Source: Psychrobacter arenosus | GTDB lineage: Bacteria; Pseudomonadota; Gammaproteobacteria; Pseudomonadales; Moraxellaceae | Reading direction: 5' to 3' | NCBI RefSeq assembly: GCF_904848165.1 | Contig: NZ_LR884459.1 | Coordinates: forward strand, 3,286,001-3,350,000 | DNA length: 64,000 bases | In this document: piece by piece, positions 36,752-46,710 of the stretch | How positions within the stretch are numbered: position 1 is the stretch's first letter | Layout: every line of letters starts with the position of its first letter | Program-made: the position numbers and the translations under genes | The notes under the pieces: model-generated | The model's database searches: none | Seen by the model: only the letters and a program-made list of their open reading frames with translations | Told to the model about the DNA's origin: nothing

Positions 36752-38756
36752 GCCCTTAGCAGCCGCTACTGTTCCGGACGCTCCTACTGCCGCCCAGCAG
36801 CAGGAAATACTGGAAAAATTCGACCGAGAGTCAATTACCCGTAAAGTTAGTAATAAATATGTTAAATGGTTTATCGCAGCGATTTGTATTCTCTATGCAT
36901 TATTTCACCTATATATTACTTTTAACCCTATGCCTGCCTTATTACAGCGCGCAGTACACGTCGGGGTAGGTTTTGCCTTAATTTTCTTAATTTATCCTGC
37001 GACTAAAAGAGGTAGCCGCGACCGAGTAGCTTGGTACGATTGGCTATGGTTTTTAATGTCTTTAGCGGGAGCGGGGTACTTGATTTTTGAGTATCAAAAT
37101 ATTGTGACTGTACGTGGGGGTATTCCCAATCAGCTCGATATTATATTTTCTATCATCACTGTACTTTGTGTATTAGAAGGGACGCGGCGGATTACAGGTA
37201 TTATCCTACCGATATTTGCATTAGTATTTTTAGCATATCCTTTCTTTAGCCATTTGGATTTTATGCCCGATAGACTGCTGACTCGTCCTTATGATATGGG
37301 CGATATCTTCGGTCAGCTGTATCTAAAAACGGAAGGTTTGTATTCCACCGCAATCGGTGCTTCTGTAACCTTTATTTTTCTCTTTATTCTATTTGGTGCC
37401 TTCTTATCACGCTCAGGAATGGGGCAGTTATTTAATGATTTAGCCTTGGCATTGGCAGGACATAAACAGGGTGGACCGGCCAAGGTGGCGGTTATCTCTA
37501 GTGGTTTTATGGGCAGTATTAACGGTGCTGCGGTGGCCAACGTGGTTGGTACAGGTGCCTTTACTATTCCTTTAATGAAAAAGGTGGGTTATCACCGTAA
37601 CTTTGCTGGGGCGGTGGAAGCCAGTGCTTCAGTCGGGGGGCAGGTGTTACCGCCTATTATGGGCGCCAGTGCTTTTATCATGGCAGAAACGACAGGTGTG
37701 AAATACAGTACGATTGCCCTAGCAGCGGTACTGCCTGCACTCTTATATTATTTAGGCGTCATCGCTCAAGTACACTTTCGAGCAGGGCGCCGAGATTTAA
37801 AAGGGATCGCCAAAGAGAGTCTACCGAGACTGAAAGACGTGATGAAAGCTCGCGGTCATATGCTGCTACCGATTGTGTTTTTGGTGGTGTTATTGGCTAA
37901 GTCTATCCCAGTAGGTTTCGCTGCCGCTTATACGATTGGTTTTACAGTGCTGATGAGTATGTTGCGTAAAGAGACGCGCATGAGCTTTATGGATGTGCTT
38001 GGGGCATTAGAGGATGGGGCGCGATTGTCGCTTGCGGTCATGGCCGCTTGTGCTGTCGTCGGTATTATTATTGGGGTGGTTAGTCTGACCAGCTTTGGGA
38101 CCGTTATGACCTCCTCAATCGTAACGCTAGGAGCAGGATCATTATTACTCACATTGATTCTGACAATGCTCGCATCCATGGTTTTAGGAATGGGACTACC
38201 ATCGATTCCAGCTTATATTATTACGGCAACTATGGCGGCACCCGCGCTAGCAGGATTTAATATTCCTATTCTCTCCGCCCATATGTTTGTCTTCTATTTT
38301 GGTATCTTCGCTAATATTACCCCACCGGTTTGCTTAGCCGCTTTTGCCGGAGCAGGTATCGCTGGCGGGGATCCGATGAAGACTGGTTTCCAATCGCTAA
38401 AGCTAGCTCTAGCAGGTTTCATCGTCCCGTTTATGTTTATCTATAACCCAACCATGCTAATGATTGATCCAGCAGGTTTAGCCGTCACCGCGAAAGAATT
38501 TCCACTACCACCGGTTATGGAAATCGTAATGGTAGTCATCACTTCAGTCGTGGGCGTTATTGGCCTTAGTGCGGCTGTTGAAGGGTACTTTAAAGGCGTT
38601 ATGAATCCATTGATGCGGGTAGCATTGGCCGCCGGCGCCCTATTGCTCATCTATCCTGAACTGATGACCGATGTGGCAGGGGCTATTATTGTTATCGGTA
38701 TTGCGGCTTGGAACGTAAAAACGAATAAATCGGTGGTTACCCCGTCAGCGGTTTAA
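36732..38756 (+). CDS. TRAP transporter fused 4TM/12TM permease
   Basis: 674 aa. The small DctQ-like part (about 45-190) and large DctM-like part (about 190-590) are fused, as is usual in TAXI systems. The DctM core shows GFMGSINGAAVANVVGTG, VGGQVLPPIMGASAFIMAE and MVLGMGLPSIPAYIITA. A C-terminal hydrophobic extension (about 590-674) follows. It imports its substrate across the inner membrane with a sodium or proton gradient. AGGAACC precedes ATG 36732 inside the DUF1850 gene. Confidence 0.93.
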   Translation: MSTLPAEPLAAATVPDAPTAAQQQEILEKFDRESITRKVSNKYVKWFIAAICILYALFHLYITFNPMPALLQRAVHVGVGFALIFLIYPATKRGSRDRVAWYDWLWFLMSLAGAGYLIFEYQNIVTVRGGIPNQLDIIFSIITVLCVLEGTRRITGIILPIFALVFLAYPFFSHLDFMPDRLLTRPYDMGDIFGQLYLKTEGLYSTAIGASVTFIFLFILFGAFLSRSGMGQLFNDLALALAGHKQGGPAKVAVISSGFMGSINGAAVANVVGTGAFTIPLMKKVGYHRNFAGAVEASASVGGQVLPPIMGASAFIMAETTGVKYSTIALAAVLPALLYYLGVIAQVHFRAGRRDLKGIAKESLPRLKDVMKARGHMLLPIVFLVVLLAKSIPVGFAAAYTIGFTVLMSMLRKETRMSFMDVLGALEDGARLSLAVMAACAVVGIIIGVVSLTSFGTVMTSSIVTLGAGSLLLTLILTMLASMVLGMGLPSIPAYIITATMAAPALAGFNIPILSAHMFVFYFGIFANITPPVCLAAFAGAGIAGGDPMKTGFQSLKLALAGFIVPFMFIYNPTMLMIDPAGLAVTAKEFPLPPVMEIVMVVITSVVGVIGLSAAVEGYFKGVMNPLMRVALAAGALLLIYPELMTDVAGAIIVIGIAAWNVKTNKSVVTPSAV

Positions 38757-38789
38757 CCTGGCGCGCACCAGTAGTTAGTTAGAGTAATA

Positions 38790-38819
38790 AAAAAAGAGGC
38801 CCTAAAAAGCCTCTTTTTT
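38790..38819. terminator. Bidirectional intrinsic terminator
   Basis: AAAAAAGAGGC / GCCTCTTTTTT stem between the TRAP permease and the convergent GFA gene. Confidence 0.88.
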
Positions 38820-38860
38820 ATAAGTAATGTTCACGAGCTAACCATAGTCACTACTAACTA

Positions 38861-39334
38861 CTAGTGTTTAATAATTCGTTTCACCAAACCTTGAGCCAAT
38901 GCTTTCACAATCATCGCCTGACTCTGCGCAAAACCATTATATTTGGGCAAATCATCATCCATATCTTCAACACGGCGGTTATAAAACAGATGCATACTGG
39001 GCTTAGGTAACGCAGCCGCATCAGGGTAGTTGCTGGTAGGAATTAAGATAAGATTGCCGCCCAAAGCCGTTTCTAAACTGGGTTTATTGCAACGGGTGCA
39101 CAGACCACGACTGACATTCGGTGGCATTTTCCAGCGGCGAAATTTCGTTCTTACCAAGTTTAAGTCACTCACATCGGGCTTGAGCAAAACCGTCACATCG
39201 TTATAAGCCTGTCCGGTGAACTCCTGACAAATGGTGCAGTGGCAGATGAAACGGGCAACCGGCTTGTTATTAATAGTGAAAGTATTGGTTTGGCAGGAGC
39301 AAGAGCCTTCCTGTGGGGTAAATTCGCTGCTCAT
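38861..39334 (-). CDS. GFA family zinc protein (second copy)
   Basis: 157 aa. The Cys pattern CSC near the N-terminus, CHCTIC (about 32-37) and CTRC (about 77-80) defines the Mss4-like zinc fold of the GFA superfamily. It is divergent from the 13.9-kb copy and has a longer C-terminus (PSMHLFYNRRVEDMDDDLPKYNGF) typical of GFA proteins of unknown substrate. AGGAC lies upstream of ATG 39334. Monocistronic. Confidence 0.82.
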   Translation of the reverse strand: MSSEFTPQEGSCSCQTNTFTINNKPVARFICHCTICQEFTGQAYNDVTVLLKPDVSDLNLVRTKFRRWKMPPNVSRGLCTRCNKPSLETALGGNLILIPTSNYPDAAALPKPSMHLFYNRRVEDMDDDLPKYNGFAQSQAMIVKALAQGLVKRIIKH

Positions 39335-39464
39335 AGGTCAGTCCTTAATAAAAGAAAAAGGCGGTTTCCCCCGCTTTTATATCTGAGGGATTAGGGGAAA
39401 GAATATAGCATTATCTTATGGAGCAAGGATAATGGCTTTAGGTAGTCATAAATTTAGGCGCTAT

Positions 39465-39496
39465 AAAAAAAGAGACCTCTAGTAGGTCTCTTTTTT
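39465..39496. terminator. Intrinsic terminator of lipA
   Basis: AAAAGAGACCT / AGGTCTCTTTT stem with a CTAGT loop; T runs lie on both strands. It is 28 bp beyond the lipA stop on the minus strand. Confidence 0.86.
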
Positions 39497-39523
39497 ATTG
39501 CTAAGCCAGTCATTAAGCAGGGA

Positions 39524-40603
39524 TTAACATCCCAACTTACCCTCAGCTTCCAGCGCTTTTTTACTGCGGATCGGCGCAGGGCAATCTTCACCATAATACT
39601 GACGGTCAGCAAAATAGCTAGAGCGCACCATTGGACCTGCCCAAATACTGAAGAAGCCAATCTTTTTGCCATAGTCCATATAACGTTGGAACTCATCAGG
39701 ATGCACATAGCGATCGACAGGTGCATGACTCTTACTAGGCGCTAAGTACTGACCCACAGTGATCATATCAACATCATGAGCTTTTAGATCGTCAAGTAAA
39801 GCGTAAACCTCTTCTTCCGTTTCGCCAAGTCCCACCATAAAGCCGCACTTGGTGGCGATATCTGGGCGACGCGCTTTATAGTGCTTCAGCAAATCGAGTG
39901 AATGCTGATAATCCGAACCTGGACGGAAGGCTTTATAAAGACGCGGCACAGTTTCGATATTATGGTTAAACACATCTGGCGCTGTTTCGGTCAATAAATC
40001 TAGTGCAATCTCCATACGCCCACGGAAATCAGGGACCAAGATTTCAATCAGGCAATTCGGACTTAGCGCTTTGGATTCATTAATCACATCCACAAAATGC
40101 TGCGCGCCGCCGTCTTTAAGATCGTCACGGTCTACTGAAGTGATTACTGCATATTTAAGCTTTAAATTCTCAATAGTCTCAGCCGTGTGTAGGGGCTCAT
40201 CCGGATCTAAGTTATTAGGGCGACCATGCGCCACATCACAGAAGGGGCAGCGACGAGTACAGATATCACCCATAATCATAAAGGTCGCCGTACCATCAGC
40301 AAAGCACTGCGGTAAGTTTGGGCAAGCCGCCTCTTCACAAACCGTATAAAGCTTTTGTTTACGTAGCGTCTTTTTAATCCGGTCGACTTCCGCTGGGGAA
40401 GACATCTTAACGCGAATCCAGTCGGGTTTTTTTAGGGTTTCAGTTCCCGACAGGACTTTAATTGGGATACGCGCTACCTTGTCATAACCGCGCAGTTTTT
40501 CTCCCTGTACTGCTTTTTTGGGTTTTGGTTTGGCGGCTGGCGTGTAAGTTTGCACCGTCGCTAGTCGAGTAGGGGTATCGCGCTGAATAGCAATTTCGCT
40601 CAT
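39524..40603 (-). CDS. lipA: LipA, lipoyl synthase
   Basis: 359 aa. It has both 4Fe-4S sites: auxiliary cluster Cys89, Cys94 and Cys100 (C-x4-C-x5-C) and radical-SAM cluster Cys115, Cys119 and Cys122 (C-x3-C-x2-C), plus the C-terminal RSSY motif that binds the auxiliary cluster. It inserts two sulfurs into octanoyl-E2/GcvH to make lipoate. The N-terminus is ~35 residues longer than E. coli LipA and Lys/Pro-rich. lipB is not adjacent. TAAGGATACC is seen upstream of ATG 40603 on the minus strand. Confidence 0.97.
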   Translation of the reverse strand: MSEIAIQRDTPTRLATVQTYTPAAKPKPKKAVQGEKLRGYDKVARIPIKVLSGTETLKKPDWIRVKMSSPAEVDRIKKTLRKQKLYTVCEEAACPNLPQCFADGTATFMIMGDICTRRCPFCDVAHGRPNNLDPDEPLHTAETIENLKLKYAVITSVDRDDLKDGGAQHFVDVINESKALSPNCLIEILVPDFRGRMEIALDLLTETAPDVFNHNIETVPRLYKAFRPGSDYQHSLDLLKHYKARRPDIATKCGFMVGLGETEEEVYALLDDLKAHDVDMITVGQYLAPSKSHAPVDRYVHPDEFQRYMDYGKKIGFFSIWAGPMVRSSYFADRQYYGEDCPAPIRSKKALEAEGKLGC

Positions 40604-41258
40604 AAAGGTATCCTAACCGTTTATAGCCTATCTTGATGACCGTGTTTCATAGCTAACGTTTAAAGTTAAGTGGCAAGCATAGCCTGTGTGCCTAACGAGT
40701 ATGAGATAAAACCTGGTGCAAAAGATAACTGCGTGAAACGGTACTATAGTAGAGGATGTTCTAAAATCCATGAAGTATTAGCAGAATTTTGATGCGCTTA
40801 GTATAACAAATTTGCAGGCCGCTAACACCTGCCATAACCTATGAATATTGGCAATAATCCCTCTATAAGCTAAGGGTTATCAAGGCTAATGCTTAGTGTG
40901 CAAACCTTATTTCATAGTCATCTTATCTGTATTTATCGTAATTGTATTTACCGCCCCTGTGTTTTCATTAAACATTGACTTTTTTAATGGGGATGACTCG
41001 CCTAAAGTATCACTTAAGGAGGGACTTAAACTGTCCTTACCTATATAACCGTTATCAAGCAAATTTGGCAGTAGTATTTCAAAAATAAATAGTGAATATG
41101 GGCACGTAGATTAAGGGTTTTACAGTTTCGGCATTAACTTTTTGGCGGATTTAAGCTATCCTATGCAGATAATCCATATCCTTATCGCACACTTAACGCA
41201 GGTCGTCATCCCGACTGCCCACGCGGTGTGCAACCGCCAACCTACGAGGACGACAAAC
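40604..41258. other. Intergenic, divergent promoters of lipA and acnB, no gene seen
   Basis: 655 bp without a credible ORF. The acnB frame is open back to 41142, but AcnB homology begins at 41259. The last ~100 bp would be the acnB mRNA leader. No riboswitch recognised. Confidence 0.5.
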
Positions 41259-43862
41259 GTGTTAGAAGCTTATCGTAAACATGTCCAAGAACGCGCTGAA
41301 CTAGGGACAGTTCCGCTACCATTGACAGAATTCCAAGTCGCTGACTTAACCGAATTATTAAAAGCCCCTCCTGCTGGCGAAGAAGAGTTCCTATTGGACT
41401 TATTGGTCAACCGTGTACCTGCCGGTGTTGACCAAGCAGCTTACGTTAAAGCGGCATTTTTGGCTGCTATCGTAAAAGGCGAAACCACTTCTCCGCTAAT
41501 CGATAAAATCAAAGCCATCGAAATCCTAGGCACTATGCAAGGCGGCTATAACGTCATGCCTATGGTTGATGCTTTAGATCAGCCAGAGTTGGCTGCTGCC
41601 GCTGCTGAAGCCCTAAAGAAAACTTTGCTAGTCTTTGATGCGTTCAACGACGTAACTGAAAAAGCGGAAGCCGGTAACGAACATGCGAAAGCCGTTATCC
41701 AGTCATGGGCAGATGCAGAATGGTTCTTGGACCGTCCTGAAGTGCCAGAAAAGATGACTTACACTGCTTTTAAAGTTACTGGTGAAACCAACACTGATGA
41801 TTTATCGCCAGCGCAGGATGCTTGGAGTCGTCCCGATATCCCATTGCATTCACTAGCGATGCATAAAAACTCTCGCGACGGCATTGTTGCTGACGAAGAG
41901 GGCGTTCGTGGTCCAATGACTATGATCGAAGAGCTTAAGCAAAAAGGCCATCAATTGGCTTATGTTGGTGACGTTGTCGGTACCGGTTCTAGCCGTAAGT
42001 CTGCGACCAACTCAGTACTATGGCTGATGGGTGATGATATCCCTAACGTCCCGAACAAACGTGGTGGCGGTCTAGTTCTAGGTAGCAAAATTGCTCCTAT
42101 CTTCTTTAACACTATGGAAGATTCTGGCGCCTTGCCAATCGAAGACGTCAACGTTGACAACTTAGAGATGGGCGACGTATTTGATATCTACCCACACGCT
42201 GGCAAAATCACTAAGCATGACTCTGACGAAGTATTGTCTACGTTTGAACTAAACTCGCCAACGTTACTTGATGAAGTACGCGCCGGTGGCCGTATTCCAT
42301 TGATCGTAGGTCGTGGTCTAACCAACCGTGCTCGTGAGTATATGGGTCTTGCTCATTCAGACGTATTCGCGAAGCCAGATCAGCCTGCTGATACCGGTAA
42401 AGGCTATACGCTAGCACAGAAAATGGTTGGTAAAGCTTGTGGTCTAGAGGGCGTGCGTCCTGGTATGTACTGTGAGCCTAAGATGACGACTGTCGGCAGC
42501 CAGGATACTACAGGTCCGATGACCCGTGATGAGCTAAAAGATATGGCCTGCCTAGGTTTCCAAGCCGACCTAGTAATGCAGTCTTTCTGTCACACTGCCG
42601 CTTATCCAAAGCCAGTTGACGTTGAAACTCAACACACGCTACCTGACTTTATCATGAACCGTGGCGGCGTAAGCTTACGTCCTGGTGATGGTATCATCCA
42701 CAGCTGGTTGAACCGTATGCTACTTCCAGATACCGTAGGTACTGGTGGTGACTCGCACACGCGTTTCCCAATGGGTATCTCTTTCCCAGCGGGTTCTGGT
42801 CTAGTGGCTTTCGCAGCGGCTACTGGTGTTATGCCACTAGATATGCCTGAGTCTGTACGCGTCCGTTTCGTCGGTGAGCGTCAGCCTGGTATCACGCTAC
42901 GTGACTTAGTCCATGCTATCCCGATGCAAGCGATCAAAGAAGGTTATTTGACGGTTGAGAAAAAAGGTAAAATCAACGAATTCAACGGTCGTATCTTAGA
43001 GATCGAAGGCTTAGAAGACTTAACCGTTGAGCAAGCATTCGAGTTATCTGATGCTTCTGCTGAGCGTAGTGCTGCCGGTTGTACTATCACACTATCTGAA
43101 GAGTCTGTGACTGAGTACCTAAACTCAAACATCACGCTACTTAAGTGGATGATCTCTGAAGGGTATGGCGATGCGCGTACTATCAGCCGTCGTATCGAAG
43201 CTATGCAAGCTTGGTTAGAGAAACCAAGTCTAATGCGTGCTGATGCCGATGCTGAATATGCTATCGACATGACTATCGATATGTCTGAAATCAAAGAGCC
43301 AGTCCTTTGCTGCCCGAACGATCCAGATGATGCTAAGACACTAGCTGACGTTGCTGGCGACACTATTGATGAAGTCTTCATTGGCTCATGCATGACCAAC
43401 ATCGGTCACTTCCGCGCGGCAGGTAAACTGCTACAAGAAGTTCCTGCAGGCAGCTTGAAAACTCGTCTATGGATCGCTCCGCCAACTAAGATGGATGCTC
43501 GTCAGTTGATGGAAGAAGGTTATTACAACATCTATGCACAAGCCGGCGCACGTACTGAAATGCCAGGTTGTTCACTATGTATGGGTAACCAAGCCCGTAT
43601 CGCACCGAAATCTACTGCGGTATCGACTTCTACGCGTAACTTCCCGAACCGTCTAGGCCAAGGCGCTAACGTCTACCTAGCATCCGCTGAACTGGCTTCA
43701 GTCGCTGCGGTATTGGGCAGACTGCCTACGAACGAAGAATATCAGCAATACGCTGGTATGCTAGACAGCATGGGTGGTGAAGTTTATCGCTATCTAAACT
43801 TCGACAAAATGGTCGACTACACCGAAGAAGCTGACAAAATTAACGTGGCTCAATTGTCATAA
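41259..43862 (+). CDS. acnB: AcnB, bifunctional aconitate hydratase 2 / 2-methylisocitrate dehydratase
   Basis: 867 aa from GTG 41259 (GAGGA eight bases upstream), giving the standard AcnB start LEAYRKHVQERAELG. The layout is the AcnB order: N-terminal HEAT-like domain (1-160), then the swivel domain (DDLSPAQDAWSRPDIPLHSLAM), then the catalytic domains. The 4Fe-4S ligands are Cys711 (FIGSCMTN), Cys771 and Cys774 (GCSLCMGNQ). It isomerises citrate to isocitrate in the TCA cycle and hydrates 2-methyl-cis-aconitate. Codon use is strongly biased, as expected for a highly expressed gene. Monocistronic. Confidence 0.97.
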   Translation: MLEAYRKHVQERAELGTVPLPLTEFQVADLTELLKAPPAGEEEFLLDLLVNRVPAGVDQAAYVKAAFLAAIVKGETTSPLIDKIKAIEILGTMQGGYNVMPMVDALDQPELAAAAAEALKKTLLVFDAFNDVTEKAEAGNEHAKAVIQSWADAEWFLDRPEVPEKMTYTAFKVTGETNTDDLSPAQDAWSRPDIPLHSLAMHKNSRDGIVADEEGVRGPMTMIEELKQKGHQLAYVGDVVGTGSSRKSATNSVLWLMGDDIPNVPNKRGGGLVLGSKIAPIFFNTMEDSGALPIEDVNVDNLEMGDVFDIYPHAGKITKHDSDEVLSTFELNSPTLLDEVRAGGRIPLIVGRGLTNRAREYMGLAHSDVFAKPDQPADTGKGYTLAQKMVGKACGLEGVRPGMYCEPKMTTVGSQDTTGPMTRDELKDMACLGFQADLVMQSFCHTAAYPKPVDVETQHTLPDFIMNRGGVSLRPGDGIIHSWLNRMLLPDTVGTGGDSHTRFPMGISFPAGSGLVAFAAATGVMPLDMPESVRVRFVGERQPGITLRDLVHAIPMQAIKEGYLTVEKKGKINEFNGRILEIEGLEDLTVEQAFELSDASAERSAAGCTITLSEESVTEYLNSNITLLKWMISEGYGDARTISRRIEAMQAWLEKPSLMRADADAEYAIDMTIDMSEIKEPVLCCPNDPDDAKTLADVAGDTIDEVFIGSCMTNIGHFRAAGKLLQEVPAGSLKTRLWIAPPTKMDARQLMEEGYYNIYAQAGARTEMPGCSLCMGNQARIAPKSTAVSTSTRNFPNRLGQGANVYLASAELASVAAVLGRLPTNEEYQQYAGMLDSMGGEVYRYLNFDKMVDYTEEADKINVAQLS

Positions 43863-43890
43863 GCTTTTAAAGTTATAATCGTCTAGACTG

Positions 43891-43924
43891 AAAAACCCCG
43901 CATCATTTTGGTGCGGGGTTTTTT
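43891..43924 (+). terminator. Intrinsic terminator of acnB
   Basis: AAAACCCCGCA / TGCGGGGTTTT 11-bp stem with a T tract, 29 bp after the acnB stop. Confidence 0.92.
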
Positions 43925-44104
43925 ATGGGCTATAGATTAGTAGTAGAGTTATTAACAAAAGCTAAGACTAAAAACTAACCGCCAAAAGCTTGGCCTTAAC
44001 ATCGGTGCTCTTTAAACGCTTAGAAATATGCGTATCAATAGTAGTCGCTCTTACAGGACTATGGCCGTGCCTCTTCCAGAGGCAAAAGCCAAAGCCAAAA
44101 GCTC

Positions 44105-44376
44105 AAAATCCATCCCTAGCCCTTCCTTTTCAAAGGAAGGGAGCATTCTTTTAAAAATAGGTTTGCACTAGGTTAATTACTACAGTGACTACTATCTAAC
44201 GTCAGAGCTATCTGCATTAATAGTTAATCAATTAATTTTAGTTCGAGAGAAGTTTTAAGACTAATTTAATGTAAATGCCCCCAAATGAGCTGTTAAAAAT
44301 CTGAATTCTCAACCTTTCGAGATTTCAGCAAGATTTACCCCCTTTCTTTATTAAAGGAAGGGTCGGGGATGGATTT
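44105..44376. repeat. Pair of inverted intergenic repeats (CCCTTCCTTT family)
   Basis: The segment at 44105-44129 (ATCCATCCCTAGCCCTTCC) recurs as its reverse complement at 44352-44376. Each also contains its own palindrome: CCCTTCCTTT TC AAAGGAAGGG at 44120-44141, and a similar one at 44339-44362. The 496-bp acnB-echA gap otherwise holds no gene. Related copies are at 45473-45572 and 51160-51193. Confidence 0.75.
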
Positions 44377-44418
44377 AACAAATCATTTAAAGAACACTGA
44401 ATACAGTCTATTTAGCAA

Positions 44419-45216
44419 TTACTTACCCTGATAAACCGGCTTACGCTTTTGCATAAAGGCACTGATGCCTTCTTTAAAGTCTTCGGTCTGCGCCAACATG
44501 GTTTGCTGCTGCACTTCCATATCTAGCGCCTCATTAAGGCCCATAAAGGCATGGGTATTAATCATATGCTTCATCGACGCCAAGGCTTTGCCCGGTAGCG
44601 CACTTAGACGCTGTGCCAATGCCCAGACATGGTCATCCAACTCGTCTGCGCTTACTACGGCATTCACGAGATCTAAGCGTGCCATATCTTCGGCTTTTAA
44701 TTTATCGCCTAGCATGACCAGTTCTGTGGTCTTCGCCGCGCCAATCAATTGATTCAATAGATAGATACCACCGGCATCAGGAATCAGACCGATATTCACA
44801 AACGCTTCCACAAACTTAGCGTTGTCTGCCGCAACACGGAAATCACAAGTTAGCGCTAGGTTCATTGCTGCCCCTGCGACTGCGCCTTCTAGTTTAGCAA
44901 TAATAGGTTTATGGATATCGCGCAGCTTTAAGCTGACATCACCGGCTTCGGCGACCATAAAGTTTAGCTTATTGGCTAACGCATCGCCTTCCATGCCATC
45001 TTCCAACATCTCACCGATATGGCCACCACTCGAGAAATGGCCACCAGCACCGGCTAAGATAATCACCCGCACTTGCTCATCTTCTTGCGCTTGAATCAGG
45101 GCATCCATCATGGCAGCTTTAAGTTTAGTGCTAAAAGCATTTAGCGTCTTAGGGTCGTTCATGGTAATGGTGGCGATGTGGTCTTCGACTTGGTATTGCA
45201 CTAGATTGTCAGACAT
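44419..45216 (-). CDS. Enoyl-CoA hydratase/isomerase family protein
   Basis: 265 aa from ATG 45216, which has AAAAGGAAG upstream; the extension to 45240 lacks support. Crotonase fold: VQYQVEDHIATITMNDPKTLNAF, the oxyanion loop GAGGHFSSGGHIGEML, and AVAGAAMNLALTCDFRVA. At the second catalytic position it has LIPDAGGIYLL, where hydratases carry Glu; the residue here is Asp, which leaves hydratase versus isomerase activity open. It acts on acyl-CoA in fatty-acid or amino-acid degradation. Monocistronic. Confidence 0.88.
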   Translation of the reverse strand: MSDNLVQYQVEDHIATITMNDPKTLNAFSTKLKAAMMDALIQAQEDEQVRVIILAGAGGHFSSGGHIGEMLEDGMEGDALANKLNFMVAEAGDVSLKLRDIHKPIIAKLEGAVAGAAMNLALTCDFRVAADNAKFVEAFVNIGLIPDAGGIYLLNQLIGAAKTTELVMLGDKLKAEDMARLDLVNAVVSADELDDHVWALAQRLSALPGKALASMKHMINTHAFMGLNEALDMEVQQQTMLAQTEDFKEGISAFMQKRKPVYQGK

Positions 45217-45625
45217 AAAACTTCCTTTTAAGTAATTCATAATTAAGTGGTTTGAGAAATATTGAGCAATTTATCAAAGCGATACAAATACACTCATTAC
45301 TATAGCAGTTTGGGCTTATAAGGAAAGTGAGTTTTGTGGGCGGGTGGGGTGGATTTGCTTTTCCGTAGGTGTTACGCACGCTACGGTATTTGCAAATTTT
45401 TTGATGCATTGGACAAAATGACTAGCTTACTTATGACTATCAACCAGTCTAATTTTTAATCCCATTTTTATGAAGAATGCTCCCTCCTTTTTAACCACGC
45501 GAGCATAGCTCTTATCTTGCGTCAGGACAAAGCAGTGCTTTGTTATTACCTGACTCAGGGCTGGGGTGGATTTTTTTCTAATAATTAATCAAAAACGATT
45601 GATCACATAATAGAGTTTTAACTAT
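45217..45625. other. Intergenic with a split repeat copy, no gene
   Basis: It contains a hairpin CCGTAG / CTACGG (about 45364-45387). A third copy of the CCCTTCCTTT-family repeat has its two ends (GAAGAATGCTCCCTCC at ~45473, GGGCTGGGGTGGATTT at ~45557) separated by ~60 bp of unrelated sequence. No supported ORF. Confidence 0.5.
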
Positions 45626-45664
45626 CTGTTGGGTGTCGCAAGCTTCACCCAACCTACCTTTAAA
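45626..45664. repeat. 39-bp direct repeat, copy 1 (ltaE downstream hairpin)
   Basis: Identical to 47251-47289. It contains the inverted repeat GTTGGGTG / CACCCAAC around TCGCAAGCTT. Together with the adjoining pseudogene it forms a ~135-bp duplication of the ltaE 3' end. Confidence 0.92.
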
Positions 45665-45667
45665 TTT

Positions 45668-45760
45668 TTAATGTTTGCTAAACTCCTGCAACACCGCTAC
45701 GAATCTATCAGTCTGCGTTTCAGGTAACGTCCGAGCGGTAATGAATCACACGATACTAAG
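45668..45760 (-). pseudogene. Remnant of a threonine aldolase (ltaE) 3' end
   Basis: The minus strand reads S-I-V-stop-F-I-T-A, then TDRFVAVLQEFSKH and a stop. This aligns without gaps to the C-terminus of the intact aldolase at 47293-48354 (SVVRFVTS ... IERFVAVLREFSKN). One Arg codon has become TGA. Nothing upstream of 45760 matches the rest of the gene, so only the last ~30 codons survive. Confidence 0.85.
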
Positions 45761-45886
45761 ATAATTATTTAGGTTATCCCGAATCACTAATTACTATTTA
45801 CTGTCTATATTAAAAGAAAGCTATAAGTTGCTTAAGGGAAAAAAAGCAATTAATATATTGCTTATAATATTAGATTAAGACAAATT

Positions 45887-46246
45887 ATGAGCTCTTTACA
45901 CTCTCAACTAAAAAAACGCCGGACTGCATTAGGTCTTAAACAAAGTGATATGCTGATGCGTGCCGGTATCTCCAGACAGCAATACCAACAAATTGAGTCT
46001 AAAGGTAATCCTCGGCTAAATACGCTTGAACTAGTAGCGCAGGGGTTACAGTGTGAGCTTATGCTCATTCCCAAAGACAAAGTGGCGCAAGTACAAGCTA
46101 TTTTAAAAGGTACCGTTTTAGACAGCGCTGAATCAAGTCATACAATAATAGGCAGTGATAGCTCGTTTCATGGTACTCAGCATCCGATGGACTCTGAGGA
46201 TTTAATGAACAATCCATGGCGAGATATATTGGGAGAAAGCGATTGA
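45887..46246 (+). CDS. HipB-like XRE-family antitoxin/repressor
   Basis: 119 aa. The N-terminal helix-turn-helix (about 8-60: LKKRRTALGLKQSDMLMRAG, then ISRQQYQQIESKGNPRLNTLELVAQGL) is of the Cro/C1 type found in HipB antitoxins, which bind operator DNA and neutralise HipA. The C-terminal ~45 residues are polar. The stop overlaps the TTG start of a HipA fragment (ATTGA), the usual hipBA arrangement. Because hipA is broken, this is now an orphan regulator. Start ATG 45887 lies in an AT-rich region with only weak ribosome-binding signals. Confidence 0.8.
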   Translation: MSSLHSQLKKRRTALGLKQSDMLMRAGISRQQYQQIESKGNPRLNTLELVAQGLQCELMLIPKDKVAQVQAILKGTVLDSAESSHTIIGSDSSFHGTQHPMDSEDLMNNPWRDILGESD

Positions 46247-46607
46247 CAGCCATTCAGGAAGTGAGTTTTCTTAGATTATCTTTACATGGCAGGGTAGTCG
46301 GCTATTTAGCAGGACTACAACATGGGAAAAATATACTGAGTTTTTCCCCTGAGTTTACAACTAATGAAAGTCGTCCAACTTTAGGATTAATCACACATCC
46401 TAAGTTTCCAGTGTCTGCGAAGCTACTGGCCCAGCATTGGACGCAGCAACAACGACTTCACCCCTTATTGTCAAACTTACTTCCAGAAGGGGCATTACGC
46501 TCTCTAATAGCGCAAGGGCTAAAAGTGCATGTGGATAATGAGTTTCAGCTATAACAGCAAAAGATATTGTTGAACGAGCACTGGCAGATGCTGCAGAGGG
46601 ATTTTAG
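46243..46607 (+). pseudogene. hipA: hipA remnant (N-terminal domain plus short C-terminal scrap)
   Basis: From TTG 46243 (GGGAG seven bases upstream) about 100 residues match the HipA N-terminal subdomain: LSLHGRVVGYLAGL, FSPEF and HPLLSNLLPEGALRSLIAQ. The frame stops at 46552-46554. One base back, a second frame continues as ITAKDIVERALADAAEGF and stop (46551-46607), which looks like a HipA C-terminus. The kinase core (about 300 residues, with the ATP site) is missing. A large internal deletion with a frame change is the simplest explanation, and the product cannot be an active toxin kinase. Confidence 0.75.
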
Positions 46608-46710
46608 AATTTAATGATATTTTATAGTCATAAATAACGTTGGGAAAAATGCCCAAGCTACTCGTACTATTTATTCTGCCTAATAGCTTTAATCGCAAAG
46701 AGACAATAAA

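Noticed and set aside
41142..41258. In-frame 39-codon extension of acnB
   Set aside because: AcnB homology and a good ribosome-binding site start at GTG 41259; the extension has no known counterpart.
42944..43402. 152-aa minus-strand ORF inside acnB
   Set aside because: A shadow frame created by strong codon bias in acnB; Ser-rich with no start signal.
45209..45409. 66-aa minus-strand ORF upstream of the enoyl-CoA hydratase gene
   Set aside because: It overlaps the hydratase start and the intergenic hairpin. Its composition is random and it lacks a ribosome-binding site.
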